Assembly: GCA_026008535.1 (NCBI GenBank)
Contig: BRKX01000011.1
Location: 49,088,183 to 49,152,182 of the forward strand
DNA length: 64,000 nt
Source: Perilla frutescens
Taxonomy: Eukaryota; Streptophyta; Magnoliopsida; Lamiales; Lamiaceae
Direction of reading: 5' to 3'
Of the stretch, positions 50,961 to 63,152 are shown in pieces; the stretch's first letter is position 1, and the number at the start of each line of letters is the position of its first letter. The notes under the pieces are model-generated. The model saw only the letters and a program-made list of their open reading frames with translations. It had not been told where the DNA came from and searched no databases. The position numbers and the translations under genes are program-made.

Positions 50961-51570
50961 TCATGAGTTGTTTATTTATTTTTGCTTTATTTATTAGAAT
51001 GTTATCTGGCTAAGTATCAAGTGTTCAGGTCAGATGTGAATATGTTGAGGTAGAAATTATGCAGGAGGCTCAGTGTTCTTAATTTATCTCAAATCGATTC
51101 CCAACTTCATTATGGGAAGAACGATGACATGGCAATAGCAAGATTAGGTCGGCCGTCACTCTTGATTGAACTATTGTTTATGTAAGTCAGGGTAGAAGTA
51201 AAGCCGATCAAACCCTAATGAGCCACTAAGTGATAAAGCAGGCACCGAAGCTTGGAGATTGAAGTATAGGTGGATATGGGCACACCAATGAAGGGGTCCC
51301 ATATGACAGCGTTGGGTTCCTCCGTTTCAATGCTGCTATCCTTACAAACCCTCTGCATAACTCTCTTCATTGGGTCTTGGATAGTTAGGGACTAAGAGCC
51401 GCCGACCATATCGCTCTTAATTTGCACAGTAAGAAGAAATTGAGGGGTGTAAGGCGACCGTACCTGCTCTCTATAACTAAACGGTCTTGTCGAGGTATCT
51501 ATGTGTTTGTGCTCGGGATTGCATGAATCTACCACAAACTGAATTCATATTTAACTTGAACATTTATTAT
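50961..51570. other. Unidentified segment of higher GC content
   Basis: About 51100-51490 is clearly less AT-rich than its surroundings and shows no long ORF. It could be an organelle-derived insertion, a noncoding transcript, or the interior of an old element. I do not recognise it. Confidence 0.3.
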
Positions 51571-51689
51571 ATATTTATTTTCGTCTTTATTATTTAATCG
51601 TTTGTTTAGTTCGAAGTGTGCAGGGAATGATTAGTGACAGTGATCCATACAAATTCCCGAAAAATTACTGAAAAGATAGAAAGGTTAAT

Positions 51690-52470
51690 CACTCCCCGTG
51701 AGACAATATCTGCCTTTGGGCGCTATACTAGCCTCTGAAGGCAAATTAAAACATATGCATGTTTTTGCCCATATGTGTGATTCTGCACACAAAACGACGG
51801 CGTGTCAGAACTTGAGGGATGAAAATGGCATTTTATTCAAAAAATTGGATTATATCCCCGATCCCACTACACGTGAATACATTCATTGTGAACAAATTAG
51901 ATATATACAAAAAAAGAAACCAAGCTCGTGAATCTCAATCGTTTCCTCATCAAGGAGAATTTTCACAATTCAATCAATGCGGAGGTGAAAGACATGGGTT
52001 TGAGTATTCTTCAAATGATTTCTGTCAATATTATAATTATCTTAGAGGATCTAGAGATAATTTGTAATTAGTGTGTTTTTTCAAGTAGTTTTAGTTATTT
52101 GTAGTGTGTTTTTAAGTTAATTTGTAGTAATTTGTAATATGTGTGACTTCATTATATCAACTATGTTTAATTAATTGTGCTTTTATTGAATTTATTTATC
52201 TATTTAGATGATTTACAATTTAAATTGAGTGAATATATAATTTATAAATTAAATTAAATTTATTAGATAATCTATTTAATAATGATTTTAAATAATAAAA
52301 AAATTCATTAAATGATGTGGGACTCATATGCACCAATTTGATGCATCACCAAGTTTTGCCTTAAAATTTGGGGCAGGATTTGGTGCTGCACCAATTTTGG
52401 ATAAAATTTGGGACATGATTAGAGTGGATTTCTGCACAAAATTGGTGTTTTAGTCTGGTATTGGAGATGC
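51690..52470 (+). pseudogene. Transposon ORF remnant, possibly Harbinger-related
   Basis: Overlapping frames from 51698 to 52067 read LRDENGILFKKLDYIPDPTT and, shifted, ESQSFPHQGEFSQFNQCGG..YYNYLRGSRDNL, so a frameshift seems to divide one former ORF. Downstream at about 52310-52475 the CACCAAATTTTG / AAATTTGGGGCAGG block and the ATTGGAGATGC end resemble Harbinger termini. I cannot assign the protein. Confidence 0.3.
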
Positions 52471-52542
52471 ACTGAGTGGTTAAGACTTTTATGTAAAAAT
52501 TGAATATCTGAAAATTCTGAGACCAAACGATCCCCTATAAGG

Positions 52543-52879
52543 GGTAAAATCGATGCTACACCCCTGTCTAATGCACTCCTAGTGTGTGATTGCACCACGT
52601 GTAAAGGTGTCACCGCAAAAGTCTTGGTTTGATATAGTAATCGGGCGACAAGAAGTGCTCCAGCTCGCTCGATTTCAACTCATTATTTTAGAACCAATTG
52701 ACAAACGTTAACTTGCCTCGTTACTTTGGTCAAAGTTTGCAACATAGGGTGTCGTGCAGAGTTGAATATTTATGCATATATATGCTTAGTTTGTGGGTCC
52801 CATCCCAAGCAATGTTTTTATTTTTGAAATTTCTTCCTTCGCAAACCACAAAATTATTTCATTTTTGTATGCGTACTAA
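52543..52879 (+). repeat. Triplicated segment R, copy 2 (uninterrupted)
   Basis: Same start GGTAAAATCGATGCTACACC and same order as copy 1, ending TTTTTGTATGCGTACTAA. It carries the empty site for the MITE found in copy 1 and the unoccupied A|T site for the Helitron end that abuts copy 3. Confidence 0.9.
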
Positions 52880-54029
52880 TTTGTTTATTGTTTGGTAACA
52901 GTAAACTTCCATTTTAACCGAAATTATATTTTAATGTAAATAAATCTTTATAATAACTAAATGAGAATAGAAAAATTCTAACCAAAATGAATAATTCCAT
53001 TTTTTTTAATTGAACTTTAATGTTATATCATATATATACTCTTATTGAAAATAGTGGCCTTTTGGAAAATATTTGACTCAGTCTTTTGACTTGTGTTTGA
53101 TTAAAAAATATATATATAGTTTTAAAAAAATAGAGATGCAAACAAGAGAACATAAATCTAAAAATGAAAGTTCCATATTTTTTGTCTGATAATCTTCTAC
53201 CGAATTGAATTATGGGAATATCTTAAAATATTATAATCCAATGATTTAGATATGCATATTCGTTATTAGAATTACCTATTTTTAAAATGAAATATATATA
53301 GTTTAAAAAAATAGAGATGCAAACAAGAGCACATAAATCTCAAAATGAAAGTTCCATATTTTTTGTCTGATAACCTTCTACCGAACATCATAGTCCCGAT
53401 TATTGATATGTAATTTTAGAACTTCACAAATCTACACACATATGCACACACATGAATGAGGAATGATAGAAAAAAAATATTTTTTATTGAAAAAATCAAA
53501 TACATTATCTTTAAAGATTTTAACTCATTAAAAGAGTTTGGATGTGGATGTTGAATTTTTTAAATATATTTAATTAACTAAAAAATTAAAAATATTTTAA
53601 ATTAATATAGTAAAACATCTTATTATATTTTTTAATATATTTAATTCAATTTTAATTAAAAAATATTTAATTTCTAAATATTTAAAATGTATCGTATTAA
53701 ATTGATAAAACAAAATATCAAATATTATACTTGATCTCAATTTGCAGAGATCATTGTTGGGCCTCACAATTCATAGTTTGTTCATATACAATATTATTTA
53801 TTTGTTATTCAATGTGGGATAAATTTTGGTTTAAAATTAAAATATATAAGTTTTAACTATTTAAAACATCTTTAAAATTGAAAATTTAAATATGATAACT
53901 TGAAAATCTTAAAATTATCTAACATTAAAATGATAAGATCAATTAATACATTTTGAGTTTCGACCATTCAAAATTTAAATATATTTCATTTGAAATTTTA
54001 TATGCAGATCTTGATTTTTTAAAATATAT
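52880..54029. other. AT-rich DNA with a 181-bp-spaced duplication
   Basis: A block of about 95 bp (53109-53204, containing TAGAGATGCAAACAAGAG and TTGTCTGATAATCTTCTACC) is repeated at 53291-53385. The stretch after 53400 resembles 18.6-19.4 kb, both sharing AGNACTTCACAAATCTA and ACAATTNATAGTTTGTTCAT. No gene is seen. Confidence 0.5.
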
Positions 54030-54037
54030 TTAATCAA

Positions 54038-54872
54038 TGGGCATTTCTAAATACACCATTAAATTTTCTTTATGCACCACTATTAAATTTAATTCATAAA
54101 TAAATAATTATTAATTTACATAAATATCATTTTTAATTTTAAAAATTATTTAAAAATAAATAAAATAAAAATAAAAAATATCCTCCTTCCCACCTCAATG
54201 ACCGCACCCGCCACATTGCCCCACATTGTTCTCTCATTGTCCTCCATTTGTGCAAATCTTCATTTCTCTTATCTTCCTCCATTTATTTCCTTTGTAAGAA
54301 TTGCCTATGAAATCAAATGTGTGTATTGATGGCATATACTTTTGGGGCTAAAGAATTGATTTTGTTATCTTCTCCAATCATAAGATTTGTCGCATAAATG
54401 TTTGGAGAAATACATGTATCTGATTTAGGATTTGACATTTGGAACATGGTGTTGATGATATTACTTTAAAATCTGGTGACATTGAAGGATTTGTCGGAAT
54501 ATTTTATAAATATGAAAAATGGTTTTGTCAGAGTTGGAACACAGTATTGATGGCAACTACGTCCTTCTCTAATTTATTTTGGAAAAAATTAATTAATTAC
54601 TGGGGAAGAAAAGCGAAAACGGCAGGTGAGGAAGAAAGGTAACGGCGACAAAGAGCAACATGTATGTAGTATGGAGGGGAGAGAGAGTGAGAGTGGAGAA
54701 TATTTTTTTTAATTTCTTTTGATTTTTTTAATTTATTTTTCATAATGAAATGATAGAAATGACTTTTATTGCAGTGTGTAAAGAAAAAATGTGAAAATAT
54801 GAAAAAGTTGTGTGGCGTGTGAAATAAATATAGTATATAAAGAAAAAAATGGTGGTTTACTTAGAAACACCA
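54038..54872. mobile_element. 835-bp TIR element with 8-bp duplication (family T835, member 2)
   Basis: The termini TGGGCATTTCTAAATACACC and, inverted, TGGTGTTTCTAAGTAAACCA match each other and the 17.5-kb element. The flanking TTAATCAA (54030-54037, 54873-54880) is identical on both sides. The interior differs from member 1 and holds a 67-codon frame (54439-54642) without a known motif. Confidence 0.75.
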
Positions 54873-54880
54873 TTAATCAA

Positions 54881-55680
54881 TTAAAAAGTAGAAAATTTAA
54901 ATCAATATTTTTAAAATATTTCATTTGAACTATTTAATATATATATATATATATATATAGTTCAATTCAAATCTATAAATTTAAAACATGTAAAACGATA
55001 ATATCAAATATCTAAATATTACACTTGATCTCAACCTATAAATCAACAAATGTGGAAATATCATTGTTGGAACTCACAATTTATAATTTATTCATTTATA
55101 ACAATATTTGTAAGTTTTTAGATGTGTGATGATTTTTGTTTGAAAAAACTAAAACTATAAGTTTTAACTATTTAATTTATATATAATATTTATGACATAA
55201 CTATATTTAACAATTAATTGCCACGTTCAATCAATACATTTAATTCAAAATTTTAAGTAGATTTAATTTAAAATTCTCGATGTGTATCTTGATTAATACA
55301 TTTAATTTGAAAATTTAATTATATTTAATTAAAATTTTGATGTGGATCTGGAATTATTTTAATATATTTAATCAACTTAAAATTTTAAAATATTTTAAAT
55401 TAATATATTAGAACATTCACTCATAACACTTAAAAGAATAGTAATTAATATAAATTTATGATCAATTGTAAAGAAAAAAATATGTGTTTAAAAAATTCAC
55501 ATGTAAATCAATAATTTAAAGGCCACATAATTTTTTCATTGAATGAACAAAATAATTTTTGATAAAAAATAGTATTTTTGTGAAATAAAAAAATAATTTA
55601 TAATGTTGAAATTCTAGTATTGAATGACTATATAATATAAATATTAACTAATTAATAAATATTATACTTTTATTTATAGA
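54881..55680. other. AT-rich DNA, probably Helitron interior
   Basis: Sits inside the minus-strand element whose 5' end is 55754. A TA repeat is at about 54938-54959. No gene is seen. Confidence 0.4.
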
Positions 55681-55754
55681 AAGTGTATTTAGGCGGAAAA
55701 ACCTATTATTACTATTTATAGTGACTATCTTACTTTTAGATATAATAATATAGA
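55680..55754 (-). mobile_element. Helitron 5' terminus, minus strand
   Basis: On the minus strand TCTATATTATTATATC begins right after ACTAA of repeat R copy 3, followed by ACTATAAATAGTAATAATAG and a TTTCCGCCTAAATACACTT block shared with the starts at 10073 and 11022. Insertion is between A and T, as Helitrons do, and copy 2 of R keeps the uninterrupted ACTAATTTG. Its 3' end was not located. Confidence 0.7.
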
Positions 55755-56092
55755 TTAGTACGCATACAAAAATGAAATAATTTTGTGGTTTGCGAAGGAA
55801 GAAATTTCAAAAACAAAAACATTGCTTGGGATGGGACCCACAAACTAAGCATATATCTGTATAAATATTCAACTCTGCACGGCACACTATGCTGCAAACT
55901 TTGACTAAAGTAACGAGGCAAGTTAACGTCTGTCAATTAGTTCCAAAATAATGAGTCGAAATCGAGCGAGCCAGAGCGCTTCTTGTCGCCCGATTACTGT
56001 GTCAAACCAAGACTTTTACGGCGATGCCTTTACATGTGGTGCAATCACACACTAAGAGTGCATTAGACATGAATGTAGCATCGATTTTACCT
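55755..56092 (-). repeat. Triplicated segment R, copy 3 (inverted)
   Basis: Inverted copy of R with the same GGTAAAATCG start (at 56092) and GTATGCGTACTAA end. It is slightly closer to copy 2 at the right end and to copy 1 at the left, including CTTATGTGG beyond the start. Confidence 0.88.
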
Positions 56093-56457
56093 TATGTGGT
56101 CCCGTATCTCTTTTTTTCCCCCTTTTCGACCTTTTGTATGGAAGAATGATTATTCATTTATCTTTTTAGTTTGAATTGGTGTACTATGTCCATCAGTCCA
56201 TGTCAATTAATTATTATTATTAAGGATTATAAGGCGCCTAGCAGAATTTTATAGCATTGCATTTGCCTATTGAATTTAAAGACTTTGAATATGTTCTAAA
56301 TTTTTTATGCGCGTATAATTTTATGTTTTATTTAATCGGTTAATTAGTCATCAAAAAGGTTCATGTTTTATTTTTTTAAAATAAATATCGGCATCTATTT
56401 TAAAAAAATGAATTATCTAAATATTAAGATTGTTTAGGTTCATGGATCGTTAATCAA

Positions 56458-57008
56458 TATTAAAATTTTGAATCAATTGTCTTAAAATTTATGAACTTTG
56501 AGTATAGTTACAAATGTAATATAAACTTTAAAAGTATAGAATTAAAACACAAACTTTGAACTTGCATTATATTGATCAACATCTTCAAAATTCTGTAAAA
56601 TAAATTGACCTCTGATTCAGCCGACAATTTGATCGTCTCTTCAAGCTCCCGTCATGGCTCAACCATCAATTTTTGAAGAAAAAAAAACGTAAATGTTGTC
56701 GAATTTCACACTCGCATCAATGGGAAAAAATGGGGATCATTAACTCGGCCATACTAATGTCTTTTTTTTTTTATTTGATGGTCGAATCATGATGGGTTTG
56801 AAGTGACAAGCAAGTTGGTGGCTGAATTGGAGGTCAATCTGTTTTTATAATTTTATGGGATGTTGAATAACATTCAAATTAAAAATTGATGTTTTAATTA
56901 CTTACTTTTAAAATTTATATTAAATTTATAATTTTATCCAAAATTTATAATTATATCCAAAATTCATTATTTTTTAATGTACTTAACCCTCAAAATTTCA
57001 AATACTTG
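56458..57008. mobile_element. Foldback (Mutator-like) element with arms of about 230 bp
   Basis: The left arm runs TAATATAAACTTTAAAAGTA..TTGACCTCTGATTCAGCC..CATGGCTCAACCATC. The right arm returns GATGGTCGAATCATGATGGG..GGCTGAATTGGAGGTCAA..TACTTTTAAAATTTATATTA in inverted order. The arms have diverged by substitutions and small indels. Boundaries are approximate and no clean duplication was found. Confidence 0.7.
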
Positions 57009-57213
57009 AATAAATAATAAATGGATCAATTTCGAATTTATTAATTATCAACTCGTTCACACACACCTCCACGTATAAATCGATAAATCTAAAGGCAAAA
57101 AAAAAAAACAGAGAATCATGATCTTTACTTGTCATGTCGGTTTCGCCTTTCGATGCTGGAGTTATAAAGATTTTAAAATATCCTTATTCAGTGGTTTAAA
57201 AATAACTATTACC

Positions 57214-57408
57214 TGTCCCCTTGGGATGGCCTAGTGGTGGAGTGGTGATATTTTGAGGCCAAAGGTCTCAAGTTCGAATCCTACCAACACCACTAGGTGT
57301 GAGCCTGTCACACCTGGTTTGTCAAGTGTGGTTTATAGGGGCGGGATTTACCCAGTGCGCACTTCGGTAGCGGTAGCGGGTTACCTTCGACAAAAAAAAA
57401 AAACAAAA
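57214..57408 (+). mobile_element. SINE, family S1, 195 bp
   Basis: Matches the 22.4-kb SINE throughout: A box GGCCTAGTGGTGGAGTGG, B box AAGTTCGAATCC, CACCACTAGGTGTGAGCC, GCGCACTTCGGTAGCGG, and a TTACCTTCGACAAAAA tail. The flanks AACTATTACC (57204-57213 and 57409-57418) are identical, so this insertion looks younger than its partner. Confidence 0.88.
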
Positions 57409-57979
57409 AACTATTACCATTCATTACTTTGAACGGATACTATAATTCAATTTGTAGAATAGTTTACCGATAATAAGACGAAATATATGCTTGTACACTG
57501 AACTTTACGTTGTTTTATAAAAATGATGACTTTCAAAATATATAAAAAGTGCTGTATTTTTTATATCATAAAATCCAATTATAATCAATACTGAGATATT
57601 AATAAAATATATCAGAATTTATCTCTCTTTCAGGAATCGGGGGACAAGGGATTGTGATTTGTACCAGGTCTATCATTGCTACAAATGGGAGGAATGTCCA
57701 TTGAAGTTTAGTTCTTTAAAATGAATTCAAAATCAAAAATCATACTTTATCTCAGCATGAAATATAATTTTTCATGTCATTTTAAATGCTCCACTCCAAG
57801 ATGCCTTATCAACAATTAGACACCAAAAATCAAATTGATAAGATTTTTGTAAAAATATGAAAAGATCATGTAATTTATTGTTTTTATGGTATTTTAGAGA
57901 AGTAACTAAAGTTGAGAATACAAATATAATTTTCCCGAAATACATTTAAAATAAATCATTGTTGCACGACATAATCACT

Positions 57980-58095
57980 AATTAATCTTTTTTTTTCTTA
58001 CTCATACACCTGATCTGTAGTATTGTAGAAATTTAAACTCGTGATATTTGATCTCCAAACAACCTCACTCCACCACTACATCATCTCCGTCGGAA
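57980..58095 (-). mobile_element. SINE, family S2, minus strand
   Basis: On the minus strand GTGGTGGAGTGAGGTTGTTT is followed by a decayed B box (ACGAGTTTAAATTTC) and the ending CAGGTGTATGAGTAAGAAAA. More diverged than the other two members. Confidence 0.6.
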
Positions 58096-58978
58096 CTAAT
58101 CACCGTTAATCCTGAGAGTTGGAAGTTGAATGAAAATGGATTACGTAGGGCAGGGCCGGGGGCGTAATGCCAAGTTTCCAACAAATTTAATATTTAATAT
58201 TATAATGATAATGATATAGTGGTGTTTTAATGCGCCAGGAACATTTCCGACCCCAACAAAAAGTAGTTGGCCATACTGCTTAATTTTGCCTCGATTTTCT
58301 CACACCCAAACAAAACAAATCCCACCCTATGTGCTGTGAGCTTGACTGTCACTTGTTTGCCTTTTTTATTTTTGGTTGCCAAAAAATTCCAATCTCAGTT
58401 ACAGATCCTAATAAAGTTATATATACGTCACAATCTCTGCAATACTATGAGTAATGTTGAAAAGATGAGGGCATAATTTATCTTGTTATCTAAATTGCAG
58501 TGGAGTTGGCATGTCACGTTTAACTTCATCTCGTAATGTAGTGGTATTTTTGGATTTCATTTAAAATGATGAGTTATTGAGGTTGGATCTTAATTCCATT
58601 TTCCAAATTCAAACAGCATTCCTCACTCATTCACTCGTGGGCCTTTGCAACTATGGTCTATGGATGATTAGAGTTGACATGAAAGGATAAAATATACACC
58701 GCCTTAAAAATAATAACAATTATAATATTAAATTAGAAAAATAAATGGGCGCGTGTGAAAATTTAGAGAAGTAAAAAAGTTGTTGGAAAAAGGGCAAAAA
58801 AAAGAAGTTTGAGTGTGTAAAAAAATAAAAACTCCACATATGAAGTGATGACATTTAACCTTCACGTGTATAGTGCGATGAATAAATTAGCCTATAACTT
58901 TGAAATATGTCAAAAATTTGAGGTTCAAGTGTTAAAATGAAGATGTATTAAATTACTAGAAATACCAAAAGAGAAAAA
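58096..58978. other. Spacer without recognised gene
   Basis: No coding exon with known motifs. A short frame at 58267-58476 shows only a hydrophobic stretch and is probably chance. Confidence 0.4.
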
Positions 58979-59511
58979 TGTTGGAAAATGAAAACTGGAA
59001 TACAAGAACCAAGGTTGGGAAAAAGTTGTGGCGTGGCAAATCCACTGTCTTGAAAGCAAAATTCGGCAGACAAATTGTGGAGGCCTCGATGCCGAATGCT
59101 CCCCAAAGATAACACAACAGATCAACTCTTGTGTGCACACACAATCGGTGAATTCGAGACAAATTGAAAAGTCGCTCAGATCAGAGAGTGAGAATGGAAT
59201 CAGTAGTCAAAAAACTCTATCTATCAACCAAGACCAGAATGCATATAAATAGAGGTTCAGAGAAATCGGGAAGAAGTAGTCAATCCTCATCAAAGACAAA
59301 GATCAGCGCACTTTCTCATTGGATAAGAATGACTACTTCAAACATTTAATTAGGGTAAAACTAATTTTGAGAAGTGAGGAAAATAATTTGGGCTAAAATA
59401 AGCTGAAACTTGCTCACACACATGCTGAGGCCCGATCGAACAGGTCCACTATCAACTTGTTTAATATGGGGAGAAAGAACAAATGAAGGGGAAATCAAGC
59501 CATCTCTAACA
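58979..59511 (+). mobile_element. Candidate solo LTR
   Basis: Begins TGTTGG and ends CTAACA, contains a TATA box CATATAAATAGAGG at about 59230, and is less AT-rich than its flanks. The possible 5-base flanks AAAAA and AAAGA differ at one base. No internal retrotransposon domain is nearby, hence a solo LTR is the best guess; a promoter fragment is the alternative. Confidence 0.4.
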
Positions 59512-60176
59512 AAAGATTAATAAGTAAACGCTCTCTTGCCGTTTTAAAATTTCAGCTTTTTATGATACTTTGGAAACACTTTAAATTATAAAATGCAATA
59601 AAGTTTGAAATTAAAATTCCAATTATTTTAAGCACGGGAAAATGATCATGTGTAATCACACAACCTATTATCTAGTGCTTTGGAGGTGAGATAATTATGG
59701 AATCAATCATAATACACTAACTCAAATTCGATAACCCAAAAATGACGTACCTAACTGGTGTCTTACGTGAGATTTCAACACAAATTAAAAAATATTGATC
59801 AGCGAATTTTTCAAAAATATCGGTTAGATGTTATATATTTTAGTTGTCCAATTATAGCTCTCTTCCTAAATTTGTTATAATGTTCAAAATTTGAATGCTA
59901 AAATGTAATTACCTAAAATTCTGAACATTTTCAAGATTTCACTCAAATTTTAAATTATGAAATGTAATTAGAATAAAATAAAATTCATCTAAAAATTTTG
60001 ATTCTCAAAAACATCAAATCATCTATAGGATATAATATACTTTTTATTTTTTTTAACATTTTAATTAAATGAATAACTAAATCAGACAAAGATTGCTGTT
60101 TATAAATTCAAACAGTCTGTTATATTGTTTTTACAAAATATAAGTTTAAGGTCATTGGATATACAATCATAGTTAA
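59512..60176. other. AT-rich spacer
   Basis: Nothing supportable seen here on either strand. Confidence 0.4.
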
Positions 60177-60185
60177 CATATTTTA

Positions 60186-60565
60186 TAGGCTTCATTACAT
60201 TTTAGTACTCAAAACGTTGGACATTTCTACATTTTTATCCAAAAATTTAAACAATTACATATTAACACCTAATGTTTGCACAAATTAACACTTATAGAAC
60301 TAGATCAATTTTTCGATCTCGCAAATGTTGTCTTAGACTGTTGAAAATCTTTCAAAATTAGTTCGTTGAACTTACTTCATTTGTACAAATATTGGATGTT
60401 GTTACTCTTAACAATTTCAGCAGTTTATGTTAACATTTGTGTATAAGATTGCTCTAACACTGTAAACGTTAATTTGTGCAAATGTTCGGTATCAATGTGT
60501 AAACTTTAAAACTTTGGAACACAAATGTAAAAGCGCTCAACGTTGGGTACTAAAGTGCAATCAAC
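60186..60565. mobile_element. Mutator-like MITE, 380 bp, arms of about 110 bp
   Basis: The left arm (TTCATTACATTTTAGTACTC..GTTTGCACAAATTAAC) is mirrored by the right arm (GTTAATTTGTGCAAATG..GGGTACTAAAGTGCAATCAA). The flanks are a perfect 9-base duplication CATATTTTA (60177-60185, 60566-60574), the length typical of the Mutator superfamily. There is no coding capacity. Confidence 0.88.
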
Positions 60566-61613
60566 CATATTTTAATGCAAATAAAGCGAAAATTGGTATA
60601 TAATGAAGATATGTATGCTACATTATTATAGTCTCTTAAATCAAATTTTTTATGTTTCAAAATATATTTTTTAACATTATTGCGATTGTATTTATTTTAT
60701 ATACAACATAATTAACAATTTATCGATAGTTAAATCTAGCAAATCCATATAAATATACAAACCTACAAACTTTTAAAACAAAATATAAGTTATTGTTATA
60801 ATCTTTGTTCATATATATTTTTTCATAATTTTTTAATCACGGTTAATTGTACAAGTTATTATTTGTAAAGATGGTGATAATATAATAAATGCTGCTCCAA
60901 ACGTCGTATACAAACAAGTTAAGTGTTGCATAATTTATAATATAATATTTTGATTGTGGTGGTTTATTAATTATTTAAAATATATTATAATATAATATAT
61001 ACATATATACATATGTATGTCTGTGTAATCAAACAATATTTCTTTTATCGAATGTGAATTTAACTATTTTTAGATTCATAACAATAATTTTATGGTATAA
61101 AAAAAAGATATCCGAACAAATAAAAAATAATATGAACTTATTACATAAAATATTAATTATTTAGAAAAGATAAAAATAAGATACTTACGTAATAATTGAA
61201 TTTGAGAACATCTGATGATGTGGACGGACCCAAATCTAGTCACGATCTATATAATAAAATACATCAAGATCGAACACGTCAACATAATATCCGGCAATTA
61301 TTACCAGTGGGCCCAAATTGTCCGAAATTATTGGCCCATTACATTTTATAGTTCGATTTGTCCGCTTCGTAAGACATTTCAAATATTATTTTCAAAATAA
61401 ATAAATGAATCGTTATTTTATTTTTGGATTTCCTGCATAAGTGATTCTTTTTTTTTTTGTCCTTTCGTCGAAGTACATCGAAAATAAAATAAAAGTTAGA
61501 AAATGGCATCGCCTTAATTCTTTTTAATTGAAACATTGAAGTATGCATTGCACACCCCCATTGTGAGTCAAAATATTGTAAGTAATTTACATTATAAATT
61601 CACCATATTCAAA

Positions 61614-61756
61614 GGGAAATTATATGCCGCACTCACAATAGATATAATGTGACACTTTCATATGTTATAGTAGATCTATTATAACACATGAAATGTCATA
61701 CTAGATCTATTGTGGCACATGACACACTACATGCATGTGTGACATAGAATTTCCCC
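61614..61756. mobile_element. Small MITE, 143 bp
   Basis: The ends GGGAAATTATATGCCGCAC and, inverted, GGGGAAATTCTATGTCACAC match. The flanks TATTCAAA and AATTCAAA differ at one base, suggesting an 8-base target duplication. The centre carries TTATAGTAGATCTATTATAA, a near-palindrome. Confidence 0.7.
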
Positions 61757-62785
61757 AATTCAAATAATTAGCATAAAAAAGCGAAAAAAAAAACTAAATT
61801 GAAGACACATCCTTCCACAAACTTGGAGATTTAACCTGCGATAATCTATTATCTATTATATGTATTAAAACAGAACAGTCTGTTACTGTTTACTGCATGT
61901 ATTTTGTCCAAAACTATAAAATCCCATGTAAGATTAATTGATTTATTTATATAGTGCTTTCTGCATTTCTGACATCGAAAGTTTGCTACATTAATTAGTT
62001 GTCCTCTGCTATATAGACTAAGGGTCAATTCCAATTTAAATTCAAAATATTGGGTTTGGAACTAACCTTTTCGTTTCCATATATTTGTAAGTGTTTAAAG
62101 CTATATTTTTTTTTACATTCATATCTCAATCACATTTGCATTATGGTTTGTGTTCGCATATTTTATTTTATTGTTCATGTTTTACATCAAAACTTCACAT
62201 ATTACAATTTTACATGCATCATTGAATGAAAATATTAAATATACATAAGTTCTATTAAATATTACATCTTCAATTCTACATATATGTGATGCACATTTGT
62301 TTCGATGGCTTATGGCTCCGACTCACTTACACTCTTCAAGTATTAATGCTACAATCAAGGTTGGTCCTAATTTTTAAAAATTAACCAAAACCAACTTGAT
62401 ATCGTTTCTTTTTATAGAAAAAATAGCACTATTTTAAAATCTCAATATTTTTTTCTGAAAATATATAAAGGGTTAAAGAAATTTCTAAAAACAAATTAAA
62501 ATAAAAAATGTTCATGAATTTATTATATATTTTGAATAACTCTCAATAACTTTTCACCGGTGATTGACAGTGAGAGCTCCTGCATATAATTATAGAGCAA
62601 TGAGATATTAGGTATGTTCAGAATAAAATCGTAGGTGACATGAATTTTTCATGATTCTGAAAATATTGTTTTAGCAAGTAAAACTTTCTACAGAGATTTT
62701 AGCACATGTATAGAAAATAAAATAATTTGAACAGACGACAAAGAATAAAATATTGGGCTTCTTCTGTAAAAAATATGCTTCCATC

Positions 62786-63152
62786 GATGTTGGCTGTAAG
62801 TGTAGCGTGCCCAAATTTGTATTTTTATTTTGTAGTAATTTTTATAAAATTTTTTTGCAATTTTTTTGGGGGGATATATCTTACTTCTTAAGTAGATGTA
62901 AATTATGTTCGTCCCAATTTTTTTATTTCACCTTCTATAATATAAACGATAATGTTGTGAAAAAAATTCACACGATATCGTAAAAATACATACCTATGTC
63001 ATTTGCATAATATGAGGCGGAAAAAATCGTGACGAATATAAGTAACATCTACTAATATAATCATTTATATCCTTTTTTTTTACAAAAATAATTTAAAAAT
63101 AATTTTAAGAATAAAAAATCAAATTTGGGCATGCTACCTTACGGGTAGCATC
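62786..63152. mobile_element. Foldback MITE, 367 bp, arms of about 45 bp
   Basis: The left end GATGTTGGCTGTAAGTGTAG..CGTGCCCAAATTTG is matched in inverted order by CAAATTTGGGCATGC..TACCTTACGGGTAGCATC. It lies inside the candidate Helitron. No target duplication was found. Confidence 0.65.

Noticed and set aside
52698..52898. Conserved 66-codon frame shared by copies 2 and 3 of segment R
   Set aside because: Conservation is explained by nucleotide duplication; the frame is not preserved across the whole of copy 1 and shows no motif.
57630..57725. Possible exon after CTCTCTTTCAG (CYKWEECP-like reading)
   Set aside because: An acceptor-like site exists, but no partner exon or recognisable family was found.
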